Made by a program: the position numbers and the translations under genes
Assembly (NCBI GenBank): GCA_003989065.1
Contig: RXIW01000013.1
Span: 1 to 60,346, forward strand
DNA from: Candidatus Competibacteraceae bacterium
GTDB taxonomy: Bacteria > Pseudomonadota > Gammaproteobacteria > Competibacterales > Competibacteraceae
Direction of reading: 5' to 3'
DNA length: 60,346 nt
Notes under the pieces: model-generated
The model's database searches: none
Seen by the model: only the letters and a program-made list of their open reading frames with translations
Told to the model about the DNA's origin: nothing
Part shown: positions 19,058-28,874 of the stretch, piece after piece
Position numbering within the stretch: the first letter of the stretch is position 1
Layout: each line of letters begins with the position of its first letter

Positions 19058-20179
19058 CTATCGGCCCTGGGTATCATTGGCCAAGCGACGGCCACCGGCC
19101 CGCGCCTGTTCCAGGCACGTTATCGCCACCTGTTCGGCGGCATCGATCTTCGCCAGACGCCGGGCCGCTTCGGCCATGCGCAGCAGACGCGGACGATCGC
19201 CCAGCAGCTGGCGCAGGATCGTCGCCAGGCGCTCGGCATCCAGCTCGGCCTGCGGGACGACGAGCGCCGCCTCGCCCTGAGCCAGAAACCGGCCGTTGGC
19301 GGTCTGGTGATCGTCCACCGCGAACGGAAATGGCACCAACACCGCGCCGACCCCGGCCGCCGCCAATTCAGCCACCGTCAACGCGCCAGCGCGACACAAC
19401 GCCAGATCAGCCCAGCCGTAGGCTTCGGCCATGTCCTGGATGAACGGCGTCACCCGGGCCGTCACTCCGGCGTCCCGATAGGCCGTCACCGCCGCTTCGT
19501 GCAGCTGTCCCCCAGCCTGATGCCAGACTTCGGGCCGCTCGTTTTCGGCCAACAGCCCCAGCGCCTGGGGTACGAGCCGGTTCAGAGCCAATGCCCCCTG
19601 GCTGCCGCCCACCACCAACAGGCGCGGACGGCCATCATGGGTCTTGAACCGTTCGCTCGGCGGCGGCAAAGCAGCGATGCTGGCCCGCACCGGATTGCCG
19701 ACCGCTACCGCAGCGCGCTTCGCTGGGAAGGTCTTCGGAAACGCCTCCAGTACCCGGTTGGCCAGCCGCGCCAGCCAGCGGTTGGTCAAACCGGCGATGG
19801 CGTTTTGTTCGTGCACCACCAGCGGAATGCCGAGCAGACGAGCCATCAGCCCGCCAGGGCCGCTGACGAATCCCCCCATGCCCAGCACCACCGGCGGTTG
19901 CAGCCGCCGCAGGATCCCCCGCGCCTGCCACAGGGCCTGCGCCAGCATGAACGGCGTCAGCAAGCGCTGGCGCAAACCCTTGCCGCGCAATCCAGCCACC
20001 CCGATCCATTCCATCGGAATGCCGGCTCCCGGCACCAGGGTCGCTTCCAGACCGCGCCGAGTCCCCATCCAGCTCACCGGAATCCCGCGCTGGCGCAGAC
20101 ACTCGGCCACGGCCAGCGCTGGGAATACGTGGCCACCGGTGCCGCCGGCCATGATCAAAACCGGTCGTTGCTCGTTCAT
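19058..20179 (-). CDS. murG: Lipid II synthase MurG
   Basis: Peripheral inner-membrane glycosyltransferase that adds GlcNAc to lipid I. The 373 residues begin with the glycine-rich MAGGTGGHVFPALAVAECL and have the acceptor-side VLGMGGFVSGPGG and VVHEQNAIAGLTNR. The donor-side motifs are VVGGSQGALALN, CRAGALTVAEL and PFPFAVDDHQTANG. The same frame is open far upstream inside ftsW. The ATG at 20179 overlaps the ftsW stop as ATGA, a coupling overlap of 4 bases. Confidence 0.97.
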   Translation of the reverse strand: MNEQRPVLIMAGGTGGHVFPALAVAECLRQRGIPVSWMGTRRGLEATLVPGAGIPMEWIGVAGLRGKGLRQRLLTPFMLAQALWQARGILRRLQPPVVLGMGGFVSGPGGLMARLLGIPLVVHEQNAIAGLTNRWLARLANRVLEAFPKTFPAKRAAVAVGNPVRASIAALPPPSERFKTHDGRPRLLVVGGSQGALALNRLVPQALGLLAENERPEVWHQAGGQLHEAAVTAYRDAGVTARVTPFIQDMAEAYGWADLALCRAGALTVAELAAAGVGAVLVPFPFAVDDHQTANGRFLAQGEAALVVPQAELDAERLATILRQLLGDRPRLLRMAEAARRLAKIDAAEQVAITCLEQARAGGRRLANDTQGR

Positions 20180-21384
20180 TCGTCGTGTGCTCCGCCGGCG
20201 CGAGACTCGACATCGACCCGCAACAGCACGGCCAGGGTCATGCACATCACCACCACGCTGCTGCCGCCATAGCTCATCAACGGCAACGTCAAACCCTTGG
20301 TCGGCAACACACCCATGTTGACTCCCATGTTGAACAAGGACTGGATACCGAACCACAGGCCGATGCCATAGGCCAGATAGGCCGCGAACTTCATGCCGAC
20401 CCGTTCCGCCTGACGGCCGATGTTGAACGCCCGCCAGACCAGCATCATGAACAGCGCGATGATCACCAGAACGCCGATCAGCCCCAGCTCCTCGGCCAGG
20501 ACCGCGAACAGGAAATCGGTATGCGCTTCCGGCAGATAAAACAGCTTTTCCACGCTCTCGCCCAATCCGACCCCCGACAACTCGCCACGACCGATCGCGA
20601 TCAGCGAATGCGTCAACTGATACCCCTTGCCCAGCGGATCGTCCCAGGGATTGAGAAATCCCAGCAGCCGGCCCCGCCGATAGGGCGAGGACAGGATCAA
20701 CACCGCCATCGCCATCGCCGTACCGCACATCAGGGTGCCGAATTGCCAGAGATTGACGCCCGCCAGAAACACCATGCCCATGGCGGCCGCCATCAATACC
20801 ACCACGCTGCCGAAGTCTGGCTCCAACAGCAGCAACACCGCCATCACCGCCAGCACCATCATGGGCCGGAGCAGGGCCGAAGCCGAAGTCAGGAAACTGG
20901 CGGTCTGCAACTCCGAACCGTGCCGCTTGAGATAGCCAGCGACATAGATCAAGGCGAACAGCTTGGCGATTTCCGACACCTGGATATTGATCGGGCCGAC
21001 GCCGATCCAGCGGATGCTGCCGTTGACCTCCTTGCCGATCCCCGGCACCAGGATCAGGGCCAGCATGCCGATCGCCGCCACCAGCAGCCAGGGACTGATC
21101 TTCCGCCAGCGCGCCAGGGGGATCTGGAACATAAATCCGGCTGCCAACAGGCCAGCCAACACGAAAGCGCTCTGGCGGATCAGGAAATAAAACGGCTGTC
21201 CGGTCTGCCGTTCGGCGATCGGCATCGATGCCGACGCCACCATCAACAGGCCCAGCGCCAGCAACAGCAGAGCAGTGACCAGCACCCAGGGATCGGGAAA
21301 TGGCAGCGCGGTCCGCCCTTCTCCGGCTACCGGCAAATCGGCTTCCTTGTCCAGACCCGGCACGATCTTGGCGACGTTCAGCAT
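20176..21384 (-). CDS. ftsW: SEDS peptidoglycan polymerase FtsW
   Basis: Polytopic glycosyltransferase that polymerises lipid II at the septum together with FtsI. The 402 residues contain about ten hydrophobic segments and SEDS motifs: GSIRWIGVGPINIQVSEIAK, LLLLEPDFGSVVVL (with the catalytic-site aspartate), GYQLTHSLIAIGRGELSG, AHTDFLFAVLAEELGLIG, and PTKGLTLPLMSYGGSS. It overlaps murD by 7 bases at its 5' end and murG by 4 bases at its 3' end. Confidence 0.97.
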   Translation of the reverse strand: MLNVAKIVPGLDKEADLPVAGEGRTALPFPDPWVLVTALLLLALGLLMVASASMPIAERQTGQPFYFLIRQSAFVLAGLLAAGFMFQIPLARWRKISPWLLVAAIGMLALILVPGIGKEVNGSIRWIGVGPINIQVSEIAKLFALIYVAGYLKRHGSELQTASFLTSASALLRPMMVLAVMAVLLLLEPDFGSVVVLMAAAMGMVFLAGVNLWQFGTLMCGTAMAMAVLILSSPYRRGRLLGFLNPWDDPLGKGYQLTHSLIAIGRGELSGVGLGESVEKLFYLPEAHTDFLFAVLAEELGLIGVLVIIALFMMLVWRAFNIGRQAERVGMKFAAYLAYGIGLWFGIQSLFNMGVNMGVLPTKGLTLPLMSYGGSSVVVMCMTLAVLLRVDVESRAGGAHDE

Positions 21385-22736
21385 CCGGCCCTCTCCCGTA
21401 CGGCGGCGGCGAACACCGCCCCGCGTTCCTCGTAACCGCTGAACATATCGAAACTGGCGCAGGCCGGCGATAACAACACGCTGTCGCCCGGTTGGGCCAG
21501 GGTCGCGGCCACCGCCACCGCCTGCTTCATATCGGTCGCCGTCCGCAACGGCACGCTGTCGCCCAGCGCCGCGGCGATCAGCGGCGCATCGCGGCCGATC
21601 AGCACCACCGCTCGCGCCTTGCCGGCCAGCGCCGCGCGCAGCGGCGTGAAATCCTGACCCTTGCCATCGCCGCCGGCGATCAACACCACCTGGCCCGGCA
21701 GGCCGCGCACCGCCGCCACCGTCGCGCCGACATTGGTGCCCTTGGAGTCGTCGAACCAGCGCACGCCCGCATGCGCCAGCACCAGTGTGGTCCGATGGGC
21801 CAGGCCGGTGAATTCGCGCAGCGCCGCCAGCATCCCGTCCCGACGCAGACCGAGGCAGTGGCCCATGGCCAGCGCCGCCAGGGCGTTGGCGAGATTGTGG
21901 TCGCCGCTGATGCGCAGTTCCGCCGCGGCGATCCAGCGTTCCGGGCCACGGCCCAGCCAGGTTTCGCCGCCGTCCTGATGCAGGCCAAAATCCTCCGGGC
22001 CGGGCCGGTCGAGGGTAAAGCGCAGCACTGTGCGCCCCGCCTCTACCATCGCCATGACCGCCGGATCGTCGCCATTGACCACCATCGCCCCATCGCCCTG
22101 GAAGACCCGTCGCTTGGCCGCAATGTAGTCATCCAGCGTGTCGTAACGGTCCATGTGATCCGGGCTGATGTTCAACACCGTCGCCACCCGGGCATTCAGA
22201 CTATGGGTCGTCTCCAACTGGAAACTGGACAGCTCCAGCACATACAATTGAGGTGCGGTCGTTTCGGCGACGCCCTCGGTTTGCAACCAAAAATCCAGCG
22301 CCGGCGTGCCCAAGTTGCCGCCGACCGCCGCACGCACCCCCGCCCGCTCGGCCATCAACCCCAACAGGGTCGTCACCGTGCTCTTGCCATTGGAGCCGGT
22401 GATCGCCGCCACCGGCGCGCGGGTCAGCCGGGCCAGCAACTCGATGTCTCCCCAGATCGGCACACCGCGCTGCGCCGCCGCGGCGATGGCCGGGGTCTTG
22501 ACCGCGATGCCGGGACTGACCACCAAACGCGCCGCACCCTTGAACAGGGCTGGGTCGAAGCCGCCCAGATGACAGGGCAACTCGGGAAACTCCGCCTGCA
22601 GCGCCGCCAGCCCCGGCGGATTGACCCGGCTGTCGGTCACGGCGACGGTGGCGCCCAAAGCCTGCAACGCCCGCACCGTCGACAGGCCGCTCTTGCCAAG
22701 GCCGACCACCCAAGTGATCCCGTCCAATCGCAACAT
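21378..22736 (-). CDS. murD: UDP-N-acetylmuramoyl-L-alanine--D-glutamate ligase MurD
   Basis: Adds D-glutamate to UDP-MurNAc-L-Ala. The 452 residues show the Rossmann motif VVGLGKSGLSTVRAL, VVSPGIAVKTP, the P-loop TGSNGKSTVTTLLG, VLELSSFQLE, NISPDHMDRYD, and the C-terminal SPACASFDMFSGYEERG. The start is 12 bases after the mraY stop, and the end overlaps ftsW by 7 bases. Confidence 0.97.
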   Translation of the reverse strand: MLRLDGITWVVGLGKSGLSTVRALQALGATVAVTDSRVNPPGLAALQAEFPELPCHLGGFDPALFKGAARLVVSPGIAVKTPAIAAAAQRGVPIWGDIELLARLTRAPVAAITGSNGKSTVTTLLGLMAERAGVRAAVGGNLGTPALDFWLQTEGVAETTAPQLYVLELSSFQLETTHSLNARVATVLNISPDHMDRYDTLDDYIAAKRRVFQGDGAMVVNGDDPAVMAMVEAGRTVLRFTLDRPGPEDFGLHQDGGETWLGRGPERWIAAAELRISGDHNLANALAALAMGHCLGLRRDGMLAALREFTGLAHRTTLVLAHAGVRWFDDSKGTNVGATVAAVRGLPGQVVLIAGGDGKGQDFTPLRAALAGKARAVVLIGRDAPLIAAALGDSVPLRTATDMKQAVAVAATLAQPGDSVLLSPACASFDMFSGYEERGAVFAAAVRERAGC

Positions 22737-22748
22737 GCCGATGTCCTC

Positions 22749-23834
22749 TCAGCGAATCTTGAGGGTCGCCAGACCGATCAGAACCAGGATGATCGTGATG
22801 ATCCAGAAGCGGACGATCACCCGCGGCTCAGGCCAGCCCTTCAGCTCGAAATGATGATGCAGCGGCGCCATGCGGAAGATGCGTCGGCCGGTGAGCTTGA
22901 ACGACGCCACCTGGAGAATGACCGATACGGTTTCCATCACGAACACCCCGCCCATCACCACCAACACCAGCTCCTGGCGCACCGTCGCGGCGACGATCCC
23001 CAAGGCCGCGCCCAGCGCCAGCGCGCCAACATCGCCCATGAACACCTGGGCGGGATAGGCGTTGAACCAGAGAAATCCCAGACCCGCGCCGACCATCGCC
23101 CCGCAAAACACCATCACTTCGCCCACGCCCGGCACATGCGGAATCCCCAGATAATCGGCGAAGATGCGATTGCCCGAGGCATAGCAGAAGACCGACAGGG
23201 CTCCGGCCACCATAGTTGTCGGCACGATCGCCAGCCCATCCAGACCGTCGGTCAGGTTGACGGCGTTGCTGGAGCCCACCACGACGAAATAGGTCAACGG
23301 GATGAACAGCCAGCCCAGATTGATGGCCACGTTCTTGAAGAACGGCACGATCAATTGCGTTTCCACCGGCGCCTGGGCGGTGAAATACAGTAGCAGGGCC
23401 GCCGTCAGTCCAGCGCACGACTGCCAGAAATACTTCGCGCGCGCCGACAGGCCCTTGGAATTGCGCAGAATCAACTTTCGGTAATCGTCCATCCAACCGA
23501 CCACCCCGAAGGCCAGTGTGGTCAGCAGCACGATCCAGATATAGCGGTTGCGCAGATCGGCCCACAGCAGGGTGGCGATGGCGATGGCGATCAGGATCAG
23601 CGCACCGCCCATGGTCGGCGTGCCGGCCTTGGAAAAATGGCTCTTGGGCCCATCCTCGCGGATGTGCTGACCAATCTGATAGCGGCTCAGTCGCCGGATC
23701 ATCCCCGGTCCGACCAGTAGGGAAATGAGCAAGGCCGTCAGGACTCCGAGAATCCCACGGAAGGTCAGATACTGAAAGACGTTGAAGCCGGTGAGAACAT
23801 TCTCGGTCAACCACTCAGCCAGCAGCATCAGCAT
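22749..23834 (-). CDS. mraY: Phospho-N-acetylmuramoyl-pentapeptide-transferase MraY
   Basis: Integral membrane enzyme that transfers phospho-MurNAc-pentapeptide to undecaprenyl phosphate, giving lipid I. The 361 residues have about ten transmembrane segments. Family motifs include [23 protein letters not shown] (the DD pair), [29 protein letters not shown], and the cytoplasmic [17 protein letters not shown]. The size matches E. coli MraY (360). Its start overlaps the murF stop by 7 bases. Confidence 0.98.
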   Translation of the reverse strand: MLMLLAEWLTENVLTGFNVFQYLTFRGILGVLTALLISLLVGPGMIRRLSRYQIGQHIREDGPKSHFSKAGTPTMGGALILIAIAIATLLWADLRNRYIWIVLLTTLAFGVVGWMDDYRKLILRNSKGLSARAKYFWQSCAGLTAALLLYFTAQAPVETQLIVPFFKNVAINLGWLFIPLTYFVVVGSSNAVNLTDGLDGLAIVPTTMVAGALSVFCYASGNRIFADYLGIPHVPGVGEVMVFCGAMVGAGLGFLWFNAYPAQVFMGDVGALALGAALGIVAATVRQELVLVVMGGVFVMETVSVILQVASFKLTGRRIFRMAPLHHHFELKGWPEPRVIVRFWIITIILVLIGLATLKIR

Positions 23835-25225
23835 CGGCTGGGCTCCTTCTGGCGCGTGGACGCTCCTTCCGCAGCCGTCAGCGCTGCCACGACCCTTTCC
23901 ATCCGCATACCGCGCGACCCCTTGACCAGTACTACGGGCGGAGATCCGCCGCCCGCCCGGAGATCGTCGGTCAGTGCCGCGATCAGATCATCCACACCGA
24001 CGAAATGCCGACCGTCGCCGAAAGCCAGCGCAGCGGCCCGGCTGTGCTCGCCCAAGGCGTACAACCGTTCGAAACCAGCCGCACGGGCGTCTCGACCGGA
24101 ACCGGCATGCAGCTCGTCCGCTGCTGGTCCCAGCTCGCGCATGTCGCCCAGCACCAGCCATTTGCGGCCCGATTCGGATCCGACCGCCTGCAACGCCGCC
24201 GCCAGCGACGCCGGATTAGCGTTGTAGGCGTCGTGGATCACCAGTCCCCCATGATGGCCAGGCAGGCTTTGCATACGGCCACCGACCCCACGCAGGCTTT
24301 CCAAGCCCCGGCGCACGTCATCCAGGGTCGCGCCGACCGCAAGCGTCGCCGCCGCCGCCGCCAGGGCATTGCGAACGTTGTGCCGACCCGGCACCGGCAG
24401 AACGATGTCCACCTCGCCTGCAGCGCTGCTCAGACGAAAACGATTGGCGGCAGCATCCAAAATCTGGCCATGAACCGCTGCGGCCTGATCCAGACCGAAA
24501 TCGACCACCTTCCGGCCCGGATTCAGGCCGGCCCAATACTCTGCGTAGGGATCATCGCGATTGATCACCGCCACCCCATCCGCAGCCAGACCCTGAAAAA
24601 TTTCGCCCTTGCCACGCGCCACGCCGGCCACATCGCCAAAGCCTTCGAGATGGCAGGGACCGGCATTGTTGACGATCGCCACATCCGGCCGCGCCAGCGC
24701 GGTCAGATAGGCGATCTCGCCATGATGATTGGCGCCCATCTCGATCACGGCATAGGCATGCTCTCGGCTCAGACGCAACAGGGTCAACGGCACACCGATA
24801 TCGTTGTTCAAATTGCCCTCGGTCGCCCAGGTCGGTCCACGGCCCCGCAGGATGGCGGCAATCATTTCCTTGAGCGTGGTTTTACCGTTGCTGCCGGTCA
24901 GGGCGATCAACGGCCCAGTGAAGCGGGACCGCCAGGCCGCCGCCAGCCGACCCAGAGCCAGCCGGGTATCGGCCACCCGCAGTTGCGGCAGCGGATCGTC
25001 CACCGGACGGCTGACCAGCGCAGCGCACGCGCCCCGTTCGCGAGCGGCGGCGATGAAATCGTGGCCATCGAAATTCGGTCCGACCAGGGCCACGAACAAC
25101 ACGCCAGGGGACAGGCGGCGGCTATCGGTGCCGACCGCGGTAAACGCCACATCGTCGCCAACGACCACGCCATCCATCAGGCGGGCCGCTTCGCTCAAGC
25201 GCAGAGGAGAAAACGCCTCAGTCAT
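23828..25225 (-). CDS. murF: UDP-MurNAc-tripeptide--D-alanyl-D-alanine ligase MurF
   Basis: Adds D-Ala-D-Ala to the UDP-MurNAc tripeptide. The 465 residues have [16 protein letters not shown], the P-loop [43 protein letters not shown], and the C-terminal-domain [15 protein letters not shown]. The last approximately 15 residues after [10 protein letters not shown] are a basic tail that extends beyond the conserved core and reaches into mraY. It lies 3 bases after murE. Confidence 0.96.
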   Translation of the reverse strand: MTEAFSPLRLSEAARLMDGVVVGDDVAFTAVGTDSRRLSPGVLFVALVGPNFDGHDFIAAARERGACAALVSRPVDDPLPQLRVADTRLALGRLAAAWRSRFTGPLIALTGSNGKTTLKEMIAAILRGRGPTWATEGNLNNDIGVPLTLLRLSREHAYAVIEMGANHHGEIAYLTALARPDVAIVNNAGPCHLEGFGDVAGVARGKGEIFQGLAADGVAVINRDDPYAEYWAGLNPGRKVVDFGLDQAAAVHGQILDAAANRFRLSSAAGEVDIVLPVPGRHNVRNALAAAAATLAVGATLDDVRRGLESLRGVGGRMQSLPGHHGGLVIHDAYNANPASLAAALQAVGSESGRKWLVLGDMRELGPAADELHAGSGRDARAAGFERLYALGEHSRAAALAFGDGRHFVGVDDLIAALTDDLRAGGGSPPVVLVKGSRGMRMERVVAALTAAEGASTRQKEPSRC

Positions 25226-25228
25226 ACT

Positions 25229-26761
25229 TCACTCATAATCGTTCGTTAAACCCTTTGGTCTCTCGGATAAACCTTCCAGCGCCACCGCGCGATCGCTGAA
25301 CGACCGCCGTTCGACGCCAATAATCTGATAATCCTCGTGCCCCTTGCCGGCGATCAGGACGACATCGCCGGTGGCGGCTTCGGCGAGCGTGTGGAGAATG
25401 GCGGCGCGGCGGTCGCGGATCACCGTGGCCGCCTGCGGTCGCCGCATCCCGGCCAGAATGTCACCTACGATCCGATCCGGATCTTCGGTGCGGGGGTTGT
25501 CGTCGGTTACGATCGCCCGGTCGGCCAAGCGCTCGGCGATCGCCCCCATCAAGGGTCGCTTGCCAGCGTCGCGGTCGCCACCGCAGCCGAACACGCACCA
25601 CAACCGACCACCGCCGTGTTCCCGCAACGCGCCCAGAACCTGCTCCAGGGCATAGGGGGTATGGGCGTAGTCGATGACTGCCAGCGGCTGGCCGGATTCC
25701 CCGCCGAGCCGCTCCATCCGTCCGGGCACCGTGGCCGTCCGCGCCAGCCGCGCCAGCGCCTGCTCGAACGGCATGTCCAGCGCCAACAGCGCGGCCAGGG
25801 CAGCGAGCAGGTTATGGGCGTTGAATCGCCCCAGTAGCCCGGCCTGCAATTCGCCATCGCCCCAGGACGAGCGGATCTGCATGCGCAATCCGGCCGGCGT
25901 CAAGGTCAGGGCCTCGCCCCAAACGAACCGCTCCAGCCGCTGCGGCCGGTCGCCGAAACCATAGCCAATGGCCCGAAACCGGCCTGCGGGATCGGCGAGC
26001 AGTTCGCGCCCGAAAGCATCGTTCAGATTGAGCACACCCCAGCGTGGCTTGCAGTCGTGAAACAGGCGACGCTTGGCGGCGGCATACGCCTCCAGGCTGC
26101 CGTGATAGTCGAGATGATCGCGGGTCAGGTTGGTCAACACTGCAACCGCGAACTCGACCCCGTTCACCCGGCCCTGATCCAGAGCATGCGATGACGCCTC
26201 CATCACGGCATACCGGCCGCCAGCCGTCCGCACTTCGGCCAGCCAGCGCTGCACCTGCAATGCATCCGGGGTGGTATGGGTCGCCGGCCGGGTCGCGCCA
26301 TAGCAGCCCACGCCCAGCGTGCCCATGATCCCGCACGGTCCTTGTTCGGCATCGCTCAACGCCTGGGCGATGAAATGGGCGCAGGAAGTCTTGCCATCGG
26401 TGCCGGTGATTCCCGTTACCGGCAAGTGGCGCGAAGGTTCCCGATAGAAACGGCTGGCGATCGGACCCAACACCCGCTGCAAGTTCGGCACAGCCACCAG
26501 CGCGGGCGAACCGTCGCCGGACGGCAAAGGTCCGTCATAGGGCGGCTCCCACAGCACCACCGCTGCGCCCGCTCGCCGTACCGCGTCCCAAAACGCCAGC
26601 CCATGCCGTTGCAAGCCGCGCAGGGCGAAAAACGTCTCGCCGGTGCGCAGTTGGCGACTGTCGGCGGCCAGACCGGTCACCGGCCAAGCCGCCAGCGCGG
26701 CCGGGACTTCGGCAAACCCCGCCAACAATTCGCCCAGCGTACACGGGGCGGTGTGAGTCAT
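25229..26761 (-). CDS. murE: UDP-MurNAc-L-Ala-D-Glu--meso-diaminopimelate ligase MurE
   Basis: Adds the third amino acid of the stem peptide. The DNPR motif (residues 421-424) is the mark of enzymes that use meso-diaminopimelate, so the wall is DAP-type. Other motifs are DSRQLRTGETFFALRG, the P-loop TGTDGKTS (119-126), THTTPDALQV, EASSHALDQGRV, the lysine expected to be carbamylated (Lys230 in AAAKRRLF), and AVIDYAHTPYALE. The P-loop has Asp122 where the E. coli enzyme has Asn. It shares an ATGA overlap with ftsI. Confidence 0.97.
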   Translation of the reverse strand: MTHTAPCTLGELLAGFAEVPAALAAWPVTGLAADSRQLRTGETFFALRGLQRHGLAFWDAVRRAGAAVVLWEPPYDGPLPSGDGSPALVAVPNLQRVLGPIASRFYREPSRHLPVTGITGTDGKTSCAHFIAQALSDAEQGPCGIMGTLGVGCYGATRPATHTTPDALQVQRWLAEVRTAGGRYAVMEASSHALDQGRVNGVEFAVAVLTNLTRDHLDYHGSLEAYAAAKRRLFHDCKPRWGVLNLNDAFGRELLADPAGRFRAIGYGFGDRPQRLERFVWGEALTLTPAGLRMQIRSSWGDGELQAGLLGRFNAHNLLAALAALLALDMPFEQALARLARTATVPGRMERLGGESGQPLAVIDYAHTPYALEQVLGALREHGGGRLWCVFGCGGDRDAGKRPLMGAIAERLADRAIVTDDNPRTEDPDRIVGDILAGMRRPQAATVIRDRRAAILHTLAEAATGDVVLIAGKGHEDYQIIGVERRSFSDRAVALEGLSERPKGLTNDYE

Positions 26762-28605
26762 GGCGTAGCTTCCTTGGCCGGAGGCGGTACCACGCCGGCC
26801 ACCTTCATGCTCGGCATATCGTCCGGCGTGATGTTCAGGAGACGCATCGCCGCGCCCATGGTCCGGCCGAACACCGGAGCAGCCACCGCACCGCCGAAAT
26901 AGGCACCTTGCGGTTCATCGATGATGATCGCCATCACCAGGCGGGGATTGCTGGCGGGCAGCATGCCGGCAAACAGCGAGAAATAGCGATTGCCGGCATA
27001 GCGACCGTTGACGATCTTGTGCACCGTGCCAGTCTTGCCCGCCACGCGATAGCCAGGGACCGATGCCTTGGAACCGGTGCCTTCCTTGCTGACGGCCAGC
27101 TCCAGCATCGCCCGTACCTGCCGCACCGCCTGCGCCGAGAAAACACGCCGCTCCTGGGACGGATCGGGCGGTTGCTCGCGTTTCAGAATGGTCAGCGGCC
27201 GCCGGAGGCCATCGGACGCCAGCACGGTGTAAGCCTGGGCCAGCTGCAGCATGTTGATGGACAGCCCATAACCGAAGGAGTGGTTGGCGTGGCCGATCTC
27301 GCCGCCCCACTTGGTAAAGTGGTGCAAGATGCCGGGCTGCTCGCCCAGCAGGCCCACGCCGGACAGCGCGCCGAAGCCGACGTCCTTGAACGTCTGCCAC
27401 AAGCGCTCCATCGGCAAGGACAGCGCGATCTTGGTGGTGCCGACGTTGCTGGATTTGCTGATGACGTGGGTCACGTCGATGACGCCGTAGTTGTGGACAT
27501 CGCGCACCCAATAGCGGCCAACCCGCAACGGACCGCGGGCGTCCACCATGGTGGTGGGCGTCCACCTGCCGCTTTCCAATGCCATGGCGATGGTCAGGGC
27601 TTTCATGGTCGAACCCGGCTCGTATACGTCGGTGACAGCCCGGTTGCGCAACAGATCGCCTTGCAATTCGTTGCGATTGTTGGGATTGCCCGCCGGCTGG
27701 TTCACCATCGCCAGAATCTCGCCGGTCCGGGCGTCCACGATCACCGCCGAACCCGCCTTGGCGCGATGCTCCAGCACCGTGGCCTTGAGCGCCCGGTAGG
27801 CCAGGTACTGCAGACGGCGGTCGATGCTCAGGGTGATCTTTTGGCCCGGCTGCGGCATGCGGATGCTTTCCACATCCTCGACGATCCGCCCCAGCCGATC
27901 CTTGATCACCCGTTTCTGGCCAGGAATGCCGCGCAGTTGGGCATCGAGGGCTTTTTCCAGGCCCTCCTGCCCGACGTCGTCGATATCGGTGAAGCCCAGC
28001 AGGTGAGAGGTCACCTCGGCATCGGGATAGTAACGGCGGTATTCCCGCTGCGAGTACACCCCCGGAATCTTGAGCTGCACGATCTGCTGGGCCACGCTCG
28101 GAGCCAGATGGCGGCGCAGATACACGAACTGGCGATTCTTGCGATCAGCCAGTTTCTGCTCCAGCTCTTCCGCTGACATGGTGGCCAGATGCTCGTTCGG
28201 CAACTGCAGGCTGGCGGCCAGTTTCTGCTCCAGCTCCGCGACCGGCATCTCCAACATCGCCGCCAGCTGCGGCCAGCGATCGCGCTGCGACAGCAACACC
28301 ACCGGTTGAGCCCAAATCGAATCGACCGGTGAGCTGACCGCTAGCGGTTCGCCATTGCGATCGACGATCATGCCGCGATGCGCCGGCACCTCGACCACCC
28401 GCAGATAACGCTCATCGCCCTGTTCCTGCAGGAAATCCTTGTAGATCAGCTGCAGATACGCGGCCCGCGCCACCATGCCGCCGGCGGCCAGGAACAACAC
28501 GCTCAGCACCAGACCATCGCGCGTCATCGCCCGAAGCAACGCCAATACCCTCTGCAACCGCGTGCCTGAGGGCGCTTTCTTGCCAAGCTGCCTGTTATTG
28601 GTCAT
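26758..28605 (-). CDS. ftsI: Septal peptidoglycan transpeptidase FtsI (PBP3)
   Basis: Class B penicillin-binding protein that cross-links septal wall with FtsW. The 615 residues have a short cytoplasmic tail, one transmembrane segment (about 31-50), the pedestal domain (RGMIVDRNGEPLAVS, RRYYPDAEVTSHLLGFTDID), and the transpeptidase domain with SxxK (Ser332-Lys335), SxN (Ser385-Asn387) and KTG (524-526). Compared with E. coli PBP3, the pedestal has an extra stretch of roughly 20 residues around 121-155 in which ELEQKLA occurs twice, 23 residues apart. It overlaps ftsL and murE by 4 bases each. Confidence 0.97.
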   Translation of the reverse strand: MTNNRQLGKKAPSGTRLQRVLALLRAMTRDGLVLSVLFLAAGGMVARAAYLQLIYKDFLQEQGDERYLRVVEVPAHRGMIVDRNGEPLAVSSPVDSIWAQPVVLLSQRDRWPQLAAMLEMPVAELEQKLAASLQLPNEHLATMSAEELEQKLADRKNRQFVYLRRHLAPSVAQQIVQLKIPGVYSQREYRRYYPDAEVTSHLLGFTDIDDVGQEGLEKALDAQLRGIPGQKRVIKDRLGRIVEDVESIRMPQPGQKITLSIDRRLQYLAYRALKATVLEHRAKAGSAVIVDARTGEILAMVNQPAGNPNNRNELQGDLLRNRAVTDVYEPGSTMKALTIAMALESGRWTPTTMVDARGPLRVGRYWVRDVHNYGVIDVTHVISKSSNVGTTKIALSLPMERLWQTFKDVGFGALSGVGLLGEQPGILHHFTKWGGEIGHANHSFGYGLSINMLQLAQAYTVLASDGLRRPLTILKREQPPDPSQERRVFSAQAVRQVRAMLELAVSKEGTGSKASVPGYRVAGKTGTVHKIVNGRYAGNRYFSLFAGMLPASNPRLVMAIIIDEPQGAYFGGAVAAPVFGRTMGAAMRLLNITPDDMPSMKVAGVVPPPAKEATP

Positions 28606-28874
28606 GGGGGGGTGATGTACAGCACTTCGCCAGGATCAGGAGTCCGCATGTTCAGTCGCGTCCGCGCCACTTCTTCCACCGCAGCGTCGGTGACCAGCGT
28701 ACTTTGCTCGAGTTGCAACAACTCCCATTCGACTTCAAGGGTATCCCGCTCCGCCTGCAGCTTCTGCAGTTGAATGAACATCTGCCGGTTGGTGTGCTCG
28801 GTATAGGCGAGCCCCACCCCGGACCCCAAAATGGCGCAGGTCAATAACACGATCAGCAGAAACTGGTTTTTCAC
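28602..28874 (-). CDS. ftsL: Cell division protein FtsL
   Basis: Small bitopic divisome protein that forms a coiled coil with FtsB and binds FtsQ. The 90 residues have one transmembrane segment at about 4-23, then a heptad-like helix from NRQMFIQLQKLQAERDTLEV to the C-terminus. It starts with GTG at 28874 overlapping the rsmH stop as GTGA. The ATG of ftsI overlaps its own stop as ATGA. Position between rsmH and ftsI supports the call, since sequence conservation in this family is low. Confidence 0.93.
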   Translation of the reverse strand: MKNQFLLIVLLTCAILGSGVGLAYTEHTNRQMFIQLQKLQAERDTLEVEWELLQLEQSTLVTDAAVEEVARTRLNMRTPDPGEVLYITPP

